DNA of 64,000 nucleotides, taken from positions 62,001-126,000 of the forward strand of contig NZ_SCVC01000012.1 of assembly GCF_004297405.1 (NCBI RefSeq), written 5' to 3'. The stretch's first letter is position 1, and every line of letters begins with the position of its first letter. The position numbers and the translations under genes are program-made. Positions 42,726-53,266 of this stretch are shown in pieces. This DNA is from Reyranella sp. GTDB taxonomy: Bacteria > Pseudomonadota > Alphaproteobacteria > Reyranellales > Reyranellaceae. The notes beneath the pieces were generated by a model. It saw nothing but the letters and a program-made list of their open reading frames with translations. It had not been told where the DNA came from and searched no databases.

Positions 42726-42740
42726 TGCGAATCGCTCGCA
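42726..42740 (-). promoter_or_regulatory. Degenerate Fur-like palindrome upstream of hemA
   Basis: TGCGAAT-C-GCTCGCA on the plus strand differs at two bases from the perfect palindrome before the ECF sigma gene (35611). It lies 70 bp upstream of the hemA start. Shared sequence with the iron-locus site suggests the same regulator. Confidence 0.55.
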
Positions 42741-42744
42741 GCAA

Positions 42745-43068
42745 CTACACTAACAGAGGCACCAGCAACGCGGCGCTCAGGAGCAGAGAGACGGAGAGAA
42801 GAGGGAGGATTCCCAGCCAGCGCGTCTGGTCGCGGAGGCGGTCCCAATAGCGCAAGGTTGGAACGGCAGCCCACAAGGCGAAGAGCAGTCCCACGGTCCA
42901 GAACAACAAAGCCAACGGCTGGGCGGTGTTGATCTGGTCTTCAGTCGCTGTGGCGATGCCGAGCCCGATGATGCCCGGCGCGATCGACGCTGCGAACAGG
43001 GCCACAGCCCAGATCGCGCGGTTGCGGATGCGGCGGGCGGTCCCGAATGGTGGCTCGGCTACAGCCAA
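42745..43068 (-). CDS. Small three-helix membrane protein, paralogue B
   Basis: About 107 aa from a TTG at 43068, which overlaps the stop of paralogue A and suggests coupled translation. An ATG at 43158 is possible but would overlap A by 100 bp, and no clear ribosome site helps. After RRIRNRAIWAVALF come three hydrophobic helices; the most conserved segment is LLFWTVGLLFALWAAVPTLR, nearly matching FAALFWAVGLLFALWAAIPT in paralogue A. Positions of helices and the RRIR start are the same in both. Family not recognised. Confidence 0.6.
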   Translation of the reverse strand: MAVAEPPFGTARRIRNRAIWAVALFAASIAPGIIGLGIATATEDQINTAQPLALLFWTVGLLFALWAAVPTLRYWDRLRDQTRWLGILPLLSVSLLLSAALLVPLLV

Positions 43069-43406
43069 AGAACGAGCAAGGCCACTGCCTGTGGCAAACA
43101 GATGAAGAGCAGCGGTGTAATCCCCAGTGAGCGTACCTCTGGGGCTAGCTCGCTCCATTGGCGCATGGTTGGAATAGCGGCCCACAGGGCGAAGAGCAGT
43201 CCGACCGCCCAAAACAGAGCGGCAAATCCCAGCGCAGTGTCGATGGGTCTGTCGCCCACCATGCCGATCGTCGCGTAGACGATCGGCACGACGGCGATGG
43301 CAAAAGAGACGAGGGCCCAGATAACACCAGTGCGGATGCGGCGGCCCGTGCTGGAGAGCAACGTTCCGCCGGAGGTCGCTCCGCCGTTATCTGGGCCGGA
43401 AGCCAT
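43059..43406 (-). CDS. Small three-helix membrane protein, paralogue A
   Basis: A 115-aa inner-membrane protein starting MASGPDNGG at 43406, 1 bp after the aminotransferase stop with AAGGG upstream, so probably co-transcribed with it. A short polar N terminus (20 residues) precedes RRIRTGVIWALVSFAIAVV and two more helices, including ALFWAVGLLFALWAAIPTMR. It is a tandem duplicate of paralogue B downstream. Function unknown; the aminotransferase neighbour gives only a weak hint. Confidence 0.72.
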   Translation of the reverse strand: MASGPDNGGATSGGTLLSSTGRRIRTGVIWALVSFAIAVVPIVYATIGMVGDRPIDTALGFAALFWAVGLLFALWAAIPTMRQWSELAPEVRSLGITPLLFICLPQAVALLVLWL

Positions 43407-43407
43407 C

Positions 43408-44820
43408 TCAGCCCTTGAAGTGGCCTTCCGACTTGAGCTCGGCCAGCGTCTCATCGAAGGCCTGATGCAGGCGGCCGAACAGGTCGGCGAGCTCGGTCTC
43501 GTTGATCACCAGCGGCGGGCAGATCGCGACACGGTCGCCCATGTTGCGGATGAACAGGCCGCGCGCGACGGCATGATTGTAGACCTTGGTGCCAGCAGCA
43601 CCGACAGCGCCGATCTCGAACGACGCCTTCGTCTTCTTGTCGGCGACGATCTCGATCGCGCCCATCATGCCGACGCTCATCGCCTCACCAACCAGCGGGT
43701 GGTCGGCGAACGACTGGACGTGCTTCTGGAAGGCCGGGCTCAGGCGCTTGGCGTGGCCGAACAGGTCGGTCTCCTCGTAGATCTTCTGAGCCTCCAGCGC
43801 GACGGCGGCGGCGACGGGATGACCTGAGTAGGTGAAGCCGTGGCCCCAGGTGCCGATCTTGTCGCTCTCGCTCATCAGCGCCTGGTAGACGGCTTCGTTG
43901 ATCATCACCGCCGAGATCGGCAGGAACGACGCGGAAAGCGCCTTGGCGCAGGTCAGGATGTCCGGCTTGATGTTCATCGTCTGGCTGCCCCAGACGTTGC
44001 CGGTACGACCGAAGCCGCAGATCACCTCGTCGGCGATGAACAGCATGTCGTACTTCTTGCAGACCGCCTGGATCTTCTCGTAGTAGCCCTTGGGCGGGAC
44101 GATCACGCCACCGGCGCCCATCACCGGCTCGGCGATCATCGCCGCGACCTCGTCGGCGCCACCTTCCTTGATGATGAGCTGCTCGAGTTCTTCGGCGCAG
44201 CGCGTCGCGAACTGCTCCTCGGTCTCACCGTCCTTGGCGAAGCGGTAGTAGTGCGGGCAGCTCGTGTGCACGATGCCCTGGATCGGCAGGTCGAAGGAAC
44301 GGTGGTTGGTCGGCAGGCCGGTGAGGCTACCTGAGGCCACGGTGATGCCGTGATAGCCCTTGAGGCGGCCGACGATCTTCTTCTTCTTCGGACGGCCGAG
44401 CGCGTTGTTCATGTACCACACCATCTTCACGACGGTGTCGTTGGCTTCGGAGCCGGAGTTGGCGAAGAACACCTTCGACATCGGCACCGGCGCCATCGAC
44501 TTCAGCTTCTCCGCGAGGTTGATCGCGGGCTCGTGACTGCGCTGGTTGAAGGCGTGATAGAAAGGCAGCTGCTTCATCTGCTCGTAGGCGACCGTCGCCA
44601 GCCGCTCGTTGCTGAAGCCCAGCGCTGCCGACCAGAGGCCGGCCATACCCTCGATGTACTCCTTGCCGTCGTCGTCCATGACGTAGACGCCGCGGCCGCG
44701 CACGATGGTCAGCGGACCCGTCGTCTCGTGCTTCTTGAAATTCGTGTAGGGGTGCAGGTGATGTGCGATATCCCGCGAAGCATTGGAATTGCCGCGGAAG
44801 CTGCGAGAAACGTCGTTCAT
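43408..44820 (-). CDS. Class III aminotransferase (omega-amino acid/diamine:pyruvate type)
   Basis: A 470-aa PLP-dependent aminotransferase, fold type I class III. It shows GMAGLWSAALGFSNERLA, the cofactor loop FFANSGSEANDTVVKM, GRLKGYHGITVASGSLTG, the DEVICGFGRTG motif with the cofactor Asp, and the PLP Lys in LTCAKALSASFLPISAV. It resembles putrescine, taurine or beta-alanine:pyruvate aminotransferases (SpuC-like). It is divergent from the Dpp-type importer, which could bring its substrate, and upstream of two small membrane proteins on its own strand. Exact donor amine unknown. Confidence 0.9.
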   Translation of the reverse strand: MNDVSRSFRGNSNASRDIAHHLHPYTNFKKHETTGPLTIVRGRGVYVMDDDGKEYIEGMAGLWSAALGFSNERLATVAYEQMKQLPFYHAFNQRSHEPAINLAEKLKSMAPVPMSKVFFANSGSEANDTVVKMVWYMNNALGRPKKKKIVGRLKGYHGITVASGSLTGLPTNHRSFDLPIQGIVHTSCPHYYRFAKDGETEEQFATRCAEELEQLIIKEGGADEVAAMIAEPVMGAGGVIVPPKGYYEKIQAVCKKYDMLFIADEVICGFGRTGNVWGSQTMNIKPDILTCAKALSASFLPISAVMINEAVYQALMSESDKIGTWGHGFTYSGHPVAAAVALEAQKIYEETDLFGHAKRLSPAFQKHVQSFADHPLVGEAMSVGMMGAIEIVADKKTKASFEIGAVGAAGTKVYNHAVARGLFIRNMGDRVAICPPLVINETELADLFGRLHQAFDETLAELKSEGHFKG

Positions 44821-45023
44821 GGCCGTACCCCTAGTACTGTGAATCCGGCCACGATAGCCCGGCTGAGGCCTAAGTTCACTCTATCTGGACATGCAAATTT
44901 TTTGTGCAATTGACGCGGTCTCACGGCAGGTGCAACGTTACTGAGATATGCGTCCACGCATGGGATGGCGGCCGGGGAGGTTTGCTTATGCGGCGGCGGC
45001 GATCACCGAGGGGGTAAGTTCCG

Positions 45024-46640
45024 ATGTACTTCAATCTGCGACATACAGTGGCGCTGACGGCGCTCGTCTGCGCGAGTGCGGCGTTTGCGCCGATGGCCAA
45101 CGCCAAGACCTTCAAATGGGCCAACTCGGGCGATGTCAGCTCGATGGATCCATATGCCCGGCAGGAAACCTTCCTGCTGACCTTCACGGCGAACATCTAC
45201 GACCCGCTGGTCCGCCGTAACAAGGAACTGAAGCTCGAGCCGGCGCTCGCCACCAAGTGGGGACAGACCAGCCCGACGAGCTGGTTCTTCGACCTGCGCG
45301 AAGGCGTGAAGTTCAGCGACGGTACGCCGTTCACCGCCGACGACGTGATCTTCTCGATCAACCGCGCCAACGGGCCGGGCTCGAACGTCAACGGCAACTT
45401 CTCCTCGATGAAGGAGATCAAGAAGATCAACGACCATCGCGTCGAAGTGACGACGAGCGTTCCCGATCCGTTGCTCGCGGACAAGTGGGCGTCGATCAGC
45501 ATCATGTCCAAGGCCTGGGCGGAAAAGAACAACGCCGTCCAGCCGGCCGACATGATCAAGAACGAAGAGAACTTCGCGACCCGCAATGCCATGGGCACCG
45601 GCCCCTTCATGCTGAAGGAGCGCCGTGCGGGTGAGAAGACGATCCTCGTCGCCAATCCCACCTGGTGGGACAAGCCGGAGCACAACCTCACCGAGGTGAT
45701 CTTCACGCCGGTGCCGAACGCTGCGACCCGCATCGCCGCGCTGAAGGCGGGCGATATCGACATGACCTACGAGGTGCCGCCGGCCGATACCGACAACCTC
45801 AAGAAGGACGCCAACATCAAGGTCCTCGAAGGGCCGGAAACCCGCATCGTCTTCCTGGGCTTCGACCAGGAGCGCGACGAGCTGGTCGAGTCCAACGTCA
45901 AGGGCAAGAACCCGTTCAAGGACAAGAAGGTCCGTGAGGCGATCCATCGCTCGATCGACGTCGACGCGATCAAGCGTACCGTGATGCGCGGCCAGTCGTT
46001 CCCGACCAACCTGATGGTGGCGCCGGGCATCAACGGCTACACCAAGGAGCTCGACAAGCGTCCGGCGCTGCTGAAGCCCGAGGAAGCCAAGAAGATGCTG
46101 GCCGATGCCGGCTATCCCAACGGCTTCGAGGTCGGCATGGATTGCCCGAACGACCGCTACGTCAACGACGAGAAGATCTGCCAGGCGGTCGTCTCGATGC
46201 TGGCGAAGATCGGCGTGAAGGTGAACCTGCGCGCCCAGACGCGTAATCTCTACTTCGCCAAGATCCTGCGCAGCACGGCGGACGGCAAGCCGAGCAACAC
46301 CAGCTTCTACATGCTGGGCTGGTCGCCGGCGACCACCTACGACGTGCACAACGTCTTCGAGCAGATCATCCAGACGCCGGATGTGAAGGCCAAGAAGGGC
46401 CTCTATAATGCCGGCGGCTACTCCAGCAAGAAGTTCGACGAACTCTCGAATGCCGTCGAAGTGGAGACCGACAAGGCCAAGCGCGACGCCATGATCCGCG
46501 AAGCCACGAAGATCTACGTCGACGACTTCGCCTACGTCCCGCTGCACCAGCAGGCGCTGGTCTGGGCGTCGCGCAAGAACATCGATCTCGTGCAGCCCGC
46601 GGATAACAGCTTTCCGCTGCGGTACGTGAACATCAAGTAG
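45024..46640 (+). CDS. Peptide/opine-type ABC transporter substrate-binding protein (SBP family 5)
   Basis: A 538-aa periplasmic binding protein with a signal peptide ending near PMANA. The mature start KTFKWANSGDVSSMDPYARQ and the segments PTSWFFDLREGVKFSDGTPF and DVIFSINRA are typical of SBP_bac_5 (DppA/OppA-like). GAGGGGG precedes the ATG. It heads a complete importer: SBP, two permeases, two ATPases, then an M20 amidohydrolase. A strong hairpin terminator lies between it and the first permease gene. The ligand could be a peptide or an N-acylated compound, given the downstream amidohydrolase (inference). Confidence 0.93.
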   Translation: MYFNLRHTVALTALVCASAAFAPMANAKTFKWANSGDVSSMDPYARQETFLLTFTANIYDPLVRRNKELKLEPALATKWGQTSPTSWFFDLREGVKFSDGTPFTADDVIFSINRANGPGSNVNGNFSSMKEIKKINDHRVEVTTSVPDPLLADKWASISIMSKAWAEKNNAVQPADMIKNEENFATRNAMGTGPFMLKERRAGEKTILVANPTWWDKPEHNLTEVIFTPVPNAATRIAALKAGDIDMTYEVPPADTDNLKKDANIKVLEGPETRIVFLGFDQERDELVESNVKGKNPFKDKKVREAIHRSIDVDAIKRTVMRGQSFPTNLMVAPGINGYTKELDKRPALLKPEEAKKMLADAGYPNGFEVGMDCPNDRYVNDEKICQAVVSMLAKIGVKVNLRAQTRNLYFAKILRSTADGKPSNTSFYMLGWSPATTYDVHNVFEQIIQTPDVKAKKGLYNAGGYSSKKFDELSNAVEVETDKAKRDAMIREATKIYVDDFAYVPLHQQALVWASRKNIDLVQPADNSFPLRYVNIK

Positions 46641-46686
46641 CAGGGAGCGCGCACCTGTCACGGGTAGCGCAATCTCGTCGAATGGA

Positions 46687-46729
46687 TGAAGTCGCGCTGG
46701 GGATACACCCCCGGCGCGCCTTCATTTTT
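46687..46729 (+). terminator. Intra-operon terminator/attenuator after the binding-protein gene
   Basis: TGAAG (46687-46691) pairs with CTTCA (46720-46724); after one mismatch CGCGCTGGGG (46693-46702) pairs with CCCCGGCGCG (46709-46718) with one G-U, leaving a 6-nt loop; TTTTT follows (46725-46729). This is a strong intrinsic terminator in the 155-bp gap between the binding-protein and permease genes. Confidence 0.88.
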
Positions 46730-46795
46730 GGCCTTATTCCTGCTAGGGGTGATCCCACACGCAGGGGCGCTGGCGCCTAATAATAAAGACAACGT

Positions 46796-47785
46796 ATGCT
46801 TGCCTTCATTCTGAGACGACTCTTGCAATCGATCGCAGTGCTGCTGACGGTCGGGCTGGTCGCCTTTTCTCTGTTTCGTTACGTCGGCGATCCGATCAAC
46901 GCGATGGTCGGTCAGGATACGCCGGCCCAGGAACGCGAGGCGCTGCGCGAGAAGCTCGGCCTCAATGATTCGCCGCCCGTCCAGTTCGTGCGCTTCATCG
47001 CCAATGCCGCGCAGGGCAAGTTCGGCCTGAGCTACCGTACCTCCGAACCGGTCGGTAGCATGATCGTCGAGCGAATGCCGGCAACGCTCGAACTCTCTTT
47101 CTGCGCTGCGCTCTTCGCTCTGCTCGTGGGCGTCCCGATGGGCGTCTATACCGGCCTCTATCCCAATCACTGGTCGAGCCGGTTGTTCCAGGCCGTATCC
47201 CTGATCGGCATCTCCTTACCCACCTTCCTGATCGGCATCCTGCTGATTCTGGTCTTTGCCGTCTGGCTCCACTGGCTGCCGTCGTTCGGGCGAGGGGAGA
47301 CGGTGCAGATCGGCTGGTGGACGACCAACTTCCTGACGGTGAAGGGCCTGCAGGCGCTGATCCTGCCGTCGATCACGCTCGGCCTGTTCCAGCTCACCCT
47401 GCTGATGCGTCTGGTGCGCTCGGAGATGCTGGAGGTGATGCGCACCGACTACATCAAGTTCGCGCGCGCCCGCGGCCTTTCCAATCGTGCCGTCAACTTC
47501 GGCCACGCGCTGAAGAACACGCTGGTGCCGGTGATCACCGTGACGGGCCTGCAGCTCGGTGCGCTGATCGCCTTCGCCATTGTCACCGAGACGGTGTTCG
47601 CGTGGCCGGGCGTGGGGCAGCTCTTCATCCAGTCCGTTCAGTTCTCCGATATCCCGGTAATGGCGGCCTATCTGATGCTGATCGGCCTGCTATTCGTGCT
47701 GATCAACCTCACCGTCGATCTTCTCTACTTCGCCGTCGACCCGCGCCTGCGCGCGCAGGGCACGGCGCGCGCCGCGGGGCACTGA
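46796..47785 (+). CDS. dppB: Dipeptide-type ABC transporter permease (DppB-like)
   Basis: A 329-aa inner-membrane permease. The N-terminal MLAFILRRLLQSIAVLL helix, a periplasmic loop (VGQDTPAQEREALREKLGLN) and about five further helices match DppB/OppB. The coupling (EAA-like) loop is RTDYIKFARARGLSNRAVNF, and TETVFAWPGVGQLFIQSV is a family hallmark. It pairs with DppC, whose gene starts 1 bp after this stop. It follows the terminator at 46687, so its expression probably depends on read-through or a local promoter. Confidence 0.94.
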   Translation: MLAFILRRLLQSIAVLLTVGLVAFSLFRYVGDPINAMVGQDTPAQEREALREKLGLNDSPPVQFVRFIANAAQGKFGLSYRTSEPVGSMIVERMPATLELSFCAALFALLVGVPMGVYTGLYPNHWSSRLFQAVSLIGISLPTFLIGILLILVFAVWLHWLPSFGRGETVQIGWWTTNFLTVKGLQALILPSITLGLFQLTLLMRLVRSEMLEVMRTDYIKFARARGLSNRAVNFGHALKNTLVPVITVTGLQLGALIAFAIVTETVFAWPGVGQLFIQSVQFSDIPVMAAYLMLIGLLFVLINLTVDLLYFAVDPRLRAQGTARAAGH

Positions 47786-47786
47786 T

Positions 47787-48722
47787 ATGGCGGACTCATC
47801 GGCACCGGCCGGCTGGCTGCATCGCATGACCGACAGCGATGTGTGGTGGAGCTTCAAGTCTTCGCCGCTGACCGTGACTGCTGCTGTCGCCACCATCCTG
47901 ATCGTTGCTATCGCCTTCCTGTCCCCGATTCTGGCGCCCCATACGCCCTTCGATCCGGCAACCTTGAGCCTCAGCGACGGGCTGAAGCCGCCGGTACTGA
48001 TCTCGTCCGATGGCGACTGGACCTTTCCGCTCGGCACGGACGATCAGGGCAGGGACATCCTTTCGTCGATCATGTACGGCACGCGGTTGTCCCTGGTCGT
48101 GGGCATTGCCTCGGTGGTCGTCGCCATGACCCTCGGCATTACGCTCGGCCTGCTCAGCGGCTATCTCGGTGGTGCCGTCGATGCGGTGATCATGCGCATT
48201 GCCGACGTGCAGCTCACCTTTCCGGCCATTCTGGTGGCATTGCTGATCGACGGTGTCGTGCGCACCGTGATCTCGGTGCAGCGCCACGACGAGATCGCGT
48301 TGTTCGTCATCGTCGGCGCCATCGGGCTCTCCTTCTGGGTCCAGTACGCCCGCACCGTGCGCGGCTCGGTACTGGTCGAGAAGAACAAGGAATATGTGCA
48401 GGCAGCGAGGGTGATCGGCCTGTCGCCGCTGGTGATCATGGTGCGTCACGTGCTGCCCAACGTCACCGGGCCGGTCCTCGTCATCGCCACCATCAATCTC
48501 GGCCTCGCCATCATCACCGAGGCGACGCTCTCGTTCCTGGGCGTCGGACTGCCCTCGACCGAGCCGTCGCTCGGCACCTTGATCCGGCTTGGCAACGAGG
48601 TGCTGCAGTCGGGCGACTGGTGGATCACCGTGTTCCCCGGCGTCACGCTCGCGGCGCTCGTGCTCGCGGTCAACCTCCTGGGCGACTGGCTGCGCGACGC
48701 CCTCAATCCCAAACTGCGCTGA
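47787..48722 (+). CDS. dppC: Dipeptide-type ABC transporter permease (DppC-like)
   Basis: A 311-aa permease with an N-terminal membrane anchor, the family motif FPLGTDDQGRDILSSIMYG, and the coupling loop KNKEYVQAARVIGLSPLVIM followed by VRHVLPNVTGPV. ATLSFLGVGLPSTEPSLGTL near the C terminus is typical of DppC/OppC. Its gene is 1 bp after dppB and 13 bp before the first ATPase gene. Confidence 0.94.
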   Translation: MADSSAPAGWLHRMTDSDVWWSFKSSPLTVTAAVATILIVAIAFLSPILAPHTPFDPATLSLSDGLKPPVLISSDGDWTFPLGTDDQGRDILSSIMYGTRLSLVVGIASVVVAMTLGITLGLLSGYLGGAVDAVIMRIADVQLTFPAILVALLIDGVVRTVISVQRHDEIALFVIVGAIGLSFWVQYARTVRGSVLVEKNKEYVQAARVIGLSPLVIMVRHVLPNVTGPVLVIATINLGLAIITEATLSFLGVGLPSTEPSLGTLIRLGNEVLQSGDWWITVFPGVTLAALVLAVNLLGDWLRDALNPKLR

Positions 48723-48735
48723 GGTTGGACGCGAG

Positions 48736-49750
48736 ATGGCCGCCGCATCGAACAATCCGCCACTTCTGGAAGTCCGCAATCTCCGCGTCGAGTTCCCGAC
48801 GCGCCGCGGCACTCTTCTGGCCGTCGATGACGTGTCGTTCGACATCGCGCCGGGTGAAGTGCTGGGCGTGGTGGGTGAGTCAGGGGCGGGCAAGTCGCTG
48901 ACCGGCAACGCCATCATCGGCCTGCTTGAACCGCCGGGCCGCATCGCCGGCGGCGAGATCAGGCTCGAAGGCCGGCGCATCGACAATCTGCCCTACGAGG
49001 AGATGCGCAAGATCCGCGGCGCCCGCATCGGCGCCATCTTTCAGGATCCACTGACCAGCCTCAATCCGCTCTATTCGGTAGGCCGTCAGCTCATCGAGAC
49101 GATCCAGACGCATCTCGGTCTGTCCAACTCCGCCGCCCGAACCCGTGCGATCGACCTCCTGAAGGAGGTTGGCATTCCGGGTGCGGAGATGCGTATCGAT
49201 CACTATCCGCACCAGTTCTCCGGCGGCATGCGCCAGAGGGTGGTGATTGCCCTCGCCTTGTGCGCGGGCCCGCGGCTGATCGTGGCTGACGAGCCGACGA
49301 CAGCGCTCGACGTTTCCATCCAGGCGCAGATCATCGCGCTCCTGAAGCGCCTCTGCCGCGAGCATCAGACGGCGGTGATGCTGGTGACGCACGATATGGG
49401 CGTGATCGCCGAGACCGCCGATCGCGTGGCGGTGATGTATGCCGGCCGCGTTGCCGAAATCGGTCCGGTGCGCGACGTGGTGAAGCACGCGCAGCACCCC
49501 TACACCAAGGGGCTGATGGGTTCGATCCCGAGCCTCGGCGTGCGCCACGAGCGGCTGACACAGATCGACGGCGCCATGCCGCGCCTCACCGAGATTCCCA
49601 AAGGTTGCGCCTTCAACCCGCGCTGTACCGTTCATGGCGCACGCTGCCTCATCGAACGGCCGGAGCTGATGACGGCTGGATCGAGCCGAGCGGCCTGCTG
49701 GCGGCACGATGCCGGCGGGGTTGGCCAACCCGTCTCGAAGGAGATGGTCG

Positions 49751-49758
<8 letters not shown>
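48736..49758 (+). CDS. dppD: Dipeptide-type ABC transporter ATP-binding protein (DppD-like)
   Basis: A 340-aa ATPase. Walker A is [14 protein letters not shown], signature [15 protein letters not shown], Walker [15 protein letters not shown], and the H-loop lies in [13 protein letters not shown]. The C-terminal oligopeptide-transporter domain has [14 protein letters not shown], the Cys-rich part that binds an iron-sulphur cluster in related DppD proteins. The ATG at 48736 starts the conserved domain; the frame is open further upstream within dppC. It overlaps dppF by 8 bp. Confidence 0.94.
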
Positions 49759-50779
<1,021 letters not shown>

Positions 50780-50886
50780 CGTTCCCGTCTTCTTGCACGA
50801 CGGGGTGTGCGCGGGCGCATGCCCAGGAAGCTTGACCCCCTGCCGTGCTCGCTTACGATCCAGCGAACTCATTTCGGAGATTGTAA

Positions 50887-52080
<1,194 letters not shown>

Positions 52081-52107
52081 CGTCTAGCGTCCAACCGGCT
52101 CTGCGTT

Positions 52108-52965
52108 TTGTCTGTTGTAGCTCACCCTTATGCCGGCGCGCGCGTCGGCCTCGCCACCATTCACGCCAAGGAGCAGGCCGCTGCGCCTGCTTTCCGACGT
52201 GTGCTGGACGCCGAGGTTTTGGTCGCGCCGGATCTCGACACCGACAAGCTCGGCACCTTCTCGGGTGAGGTGCCGCGGCCCGATGCGTTGGTCGAGACCT
52301 GCGCCATCAAGGCCGAGATGGTCTTCAAGACCATGGATGTCGATTGCGCCCTGGCGAGCGAGGGCAGCTACGGACCGATCGAGCGCGTGCCGTTGACGTC
52401 GTGCGGCGTCGAGATCATGGCCTTCGTCGATCGCAAACGCGGGCTTCGTCTTGTCGAGACCCTGGCTACCCACCGGACCAACTGGCGGCTGCAGCGATTC
52501 CCGGCAGGTGACCCGGCGGTTCCGGGCATCCTGAAAGCGATGGGCTTCCCGCGTTACGGCGTGTTCGTGATCTGCTCCAGCGACATGGACCATCCGATCA
52601 AGGGCCTCGAGACAGAAGCCGATGTGCTGGCAGCGATGGATCGCGAGGCGCGCCGCTCCACCGATGGTCTTGCGGTGCTTCTCGCCGACATGCGGGCGCA
52701 TCGCAATCCGACGCGGATGCAGGTGCTGCGGGCACTATCGTGGAAACTTGCCAAGCGCCTGCAGCGGCTCTGCCCCAAGTGCAAGGTGCCGGGCTTTGGC
52801 TCCATCCAGTCGCGCCGCGGCTTGCCCTGCGAGGCCTGCAGCGCACCGACTCATTGGATCGACTTCGAGATCGACGGCTGCTCCGTCTGTGGTCACGCCG
52901 AGGCGCGACCCCGCAAGGACGGGCGCACGACCGCGCCAAAGCTTTCCTGCAAGGCCTGCCGATAG
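52108..52965 (+). CDS. DUF6671-type protein with C-terminal zinc ribbons
   Basis: A 285-aa cytoplasmic protein, TTG start at 52108 (no in-frame ATG near the conserved start). It opens PYAGARVGLATIHAKEQAAA, continues PDLDTDKLGTFSGEVPRPDA and CALASEGSYGPIERVP, and ends in cysteine pairs CPKCK, CEAC, CSVCG and CKAC, enough for two zinc sites. This matches my memory of the DUF6671 family, whose function is not known. The last third, with its zinc ribbons, suggests binding to nucleic acid or protein. It lies 27 bp after the M20 gene, perhaps by chance. Confidence 0.78.
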   Translation: MSVVAHPYAGARVGLATIHAKEQAAAPAFRRVLDAEVLVAPDLDTDKLGTFSGEVPRPDALVETCAIKAEMVFKTMDVDCALASEGSYGPIERVPLTSCGVEIMAFVDRKRGLRLVETLATHRTNWRLQRFPAGDPAVPGILKAMGFPRYGVFVICSSDMDHPIKGLETEADVLAAMDREARRSTDGLAVLLADMRAHRNPTRMQVLRALSWKLAKRLQRLCPKCKVPGFGSIQSRRGLPCEACSAPTHWIDFEIDGCSVCGHAEARPRKDGRTTAPKLSCKACR

Positions 52966-52999
52966 CCCTAGCGCTGCTCCATCACAGCGGAATGCGCTG

Positions 53000-53131
53000 T
53001 CACTGGGTCAGCACTGTGAACTGCAGGATGGCCGAACAAGTCAGGTACCCCCATATGCCAACGAATGCTATCAGCATGACCTGAGCTGCCACGTCGGGCG
53101 TGCGGTCGTCGTATCCGCTATGGTTGTCCAT
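53000..53131 (-). CDS. 43-aa single-helix membrane protein
   Basis: A 43-aa reading frame starting MDNHSGYDDRTPDVAAQVML at 53131, with GGAGGGG at a good distance before the ATG. It has a polar N terminus and one hydrophobic helix (about residues 16-40) ending LQFTVLTQ. The strong ribosome site and the clean polar-then-hydrophobic layout support a real small protein. It lies between the DUF6671 gene and the SDR gene. Function unknown; a spurious frame cannot be excluded. Confidence 0.5.
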   Translation of the reverse strand: MDNHSGYDDRTPDVAAQVMLIAFVGIWGYLTCSAILQFTVLTQ

Positions 53132-53266
53132 CGGGTGTCCCCTCCAGCGACGGAAACGGGACAAGCTTGCCGCTGCGAGATGGCAGTGGGCAAGTGCAAC
53201 CAGCCTAAAAGTTGAATCCAAAGCGTGACCTTGGCGGCAAGCTTCTGGGCACCCTTCCGGAGAACC

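Noticed and set aside
50784-50804. Six-bp hairpin CCCGTC...GACGGG after dppF.
   Set aside because: Short stem, no T-run, and the M20 gene on the same strand may be part of the operon.
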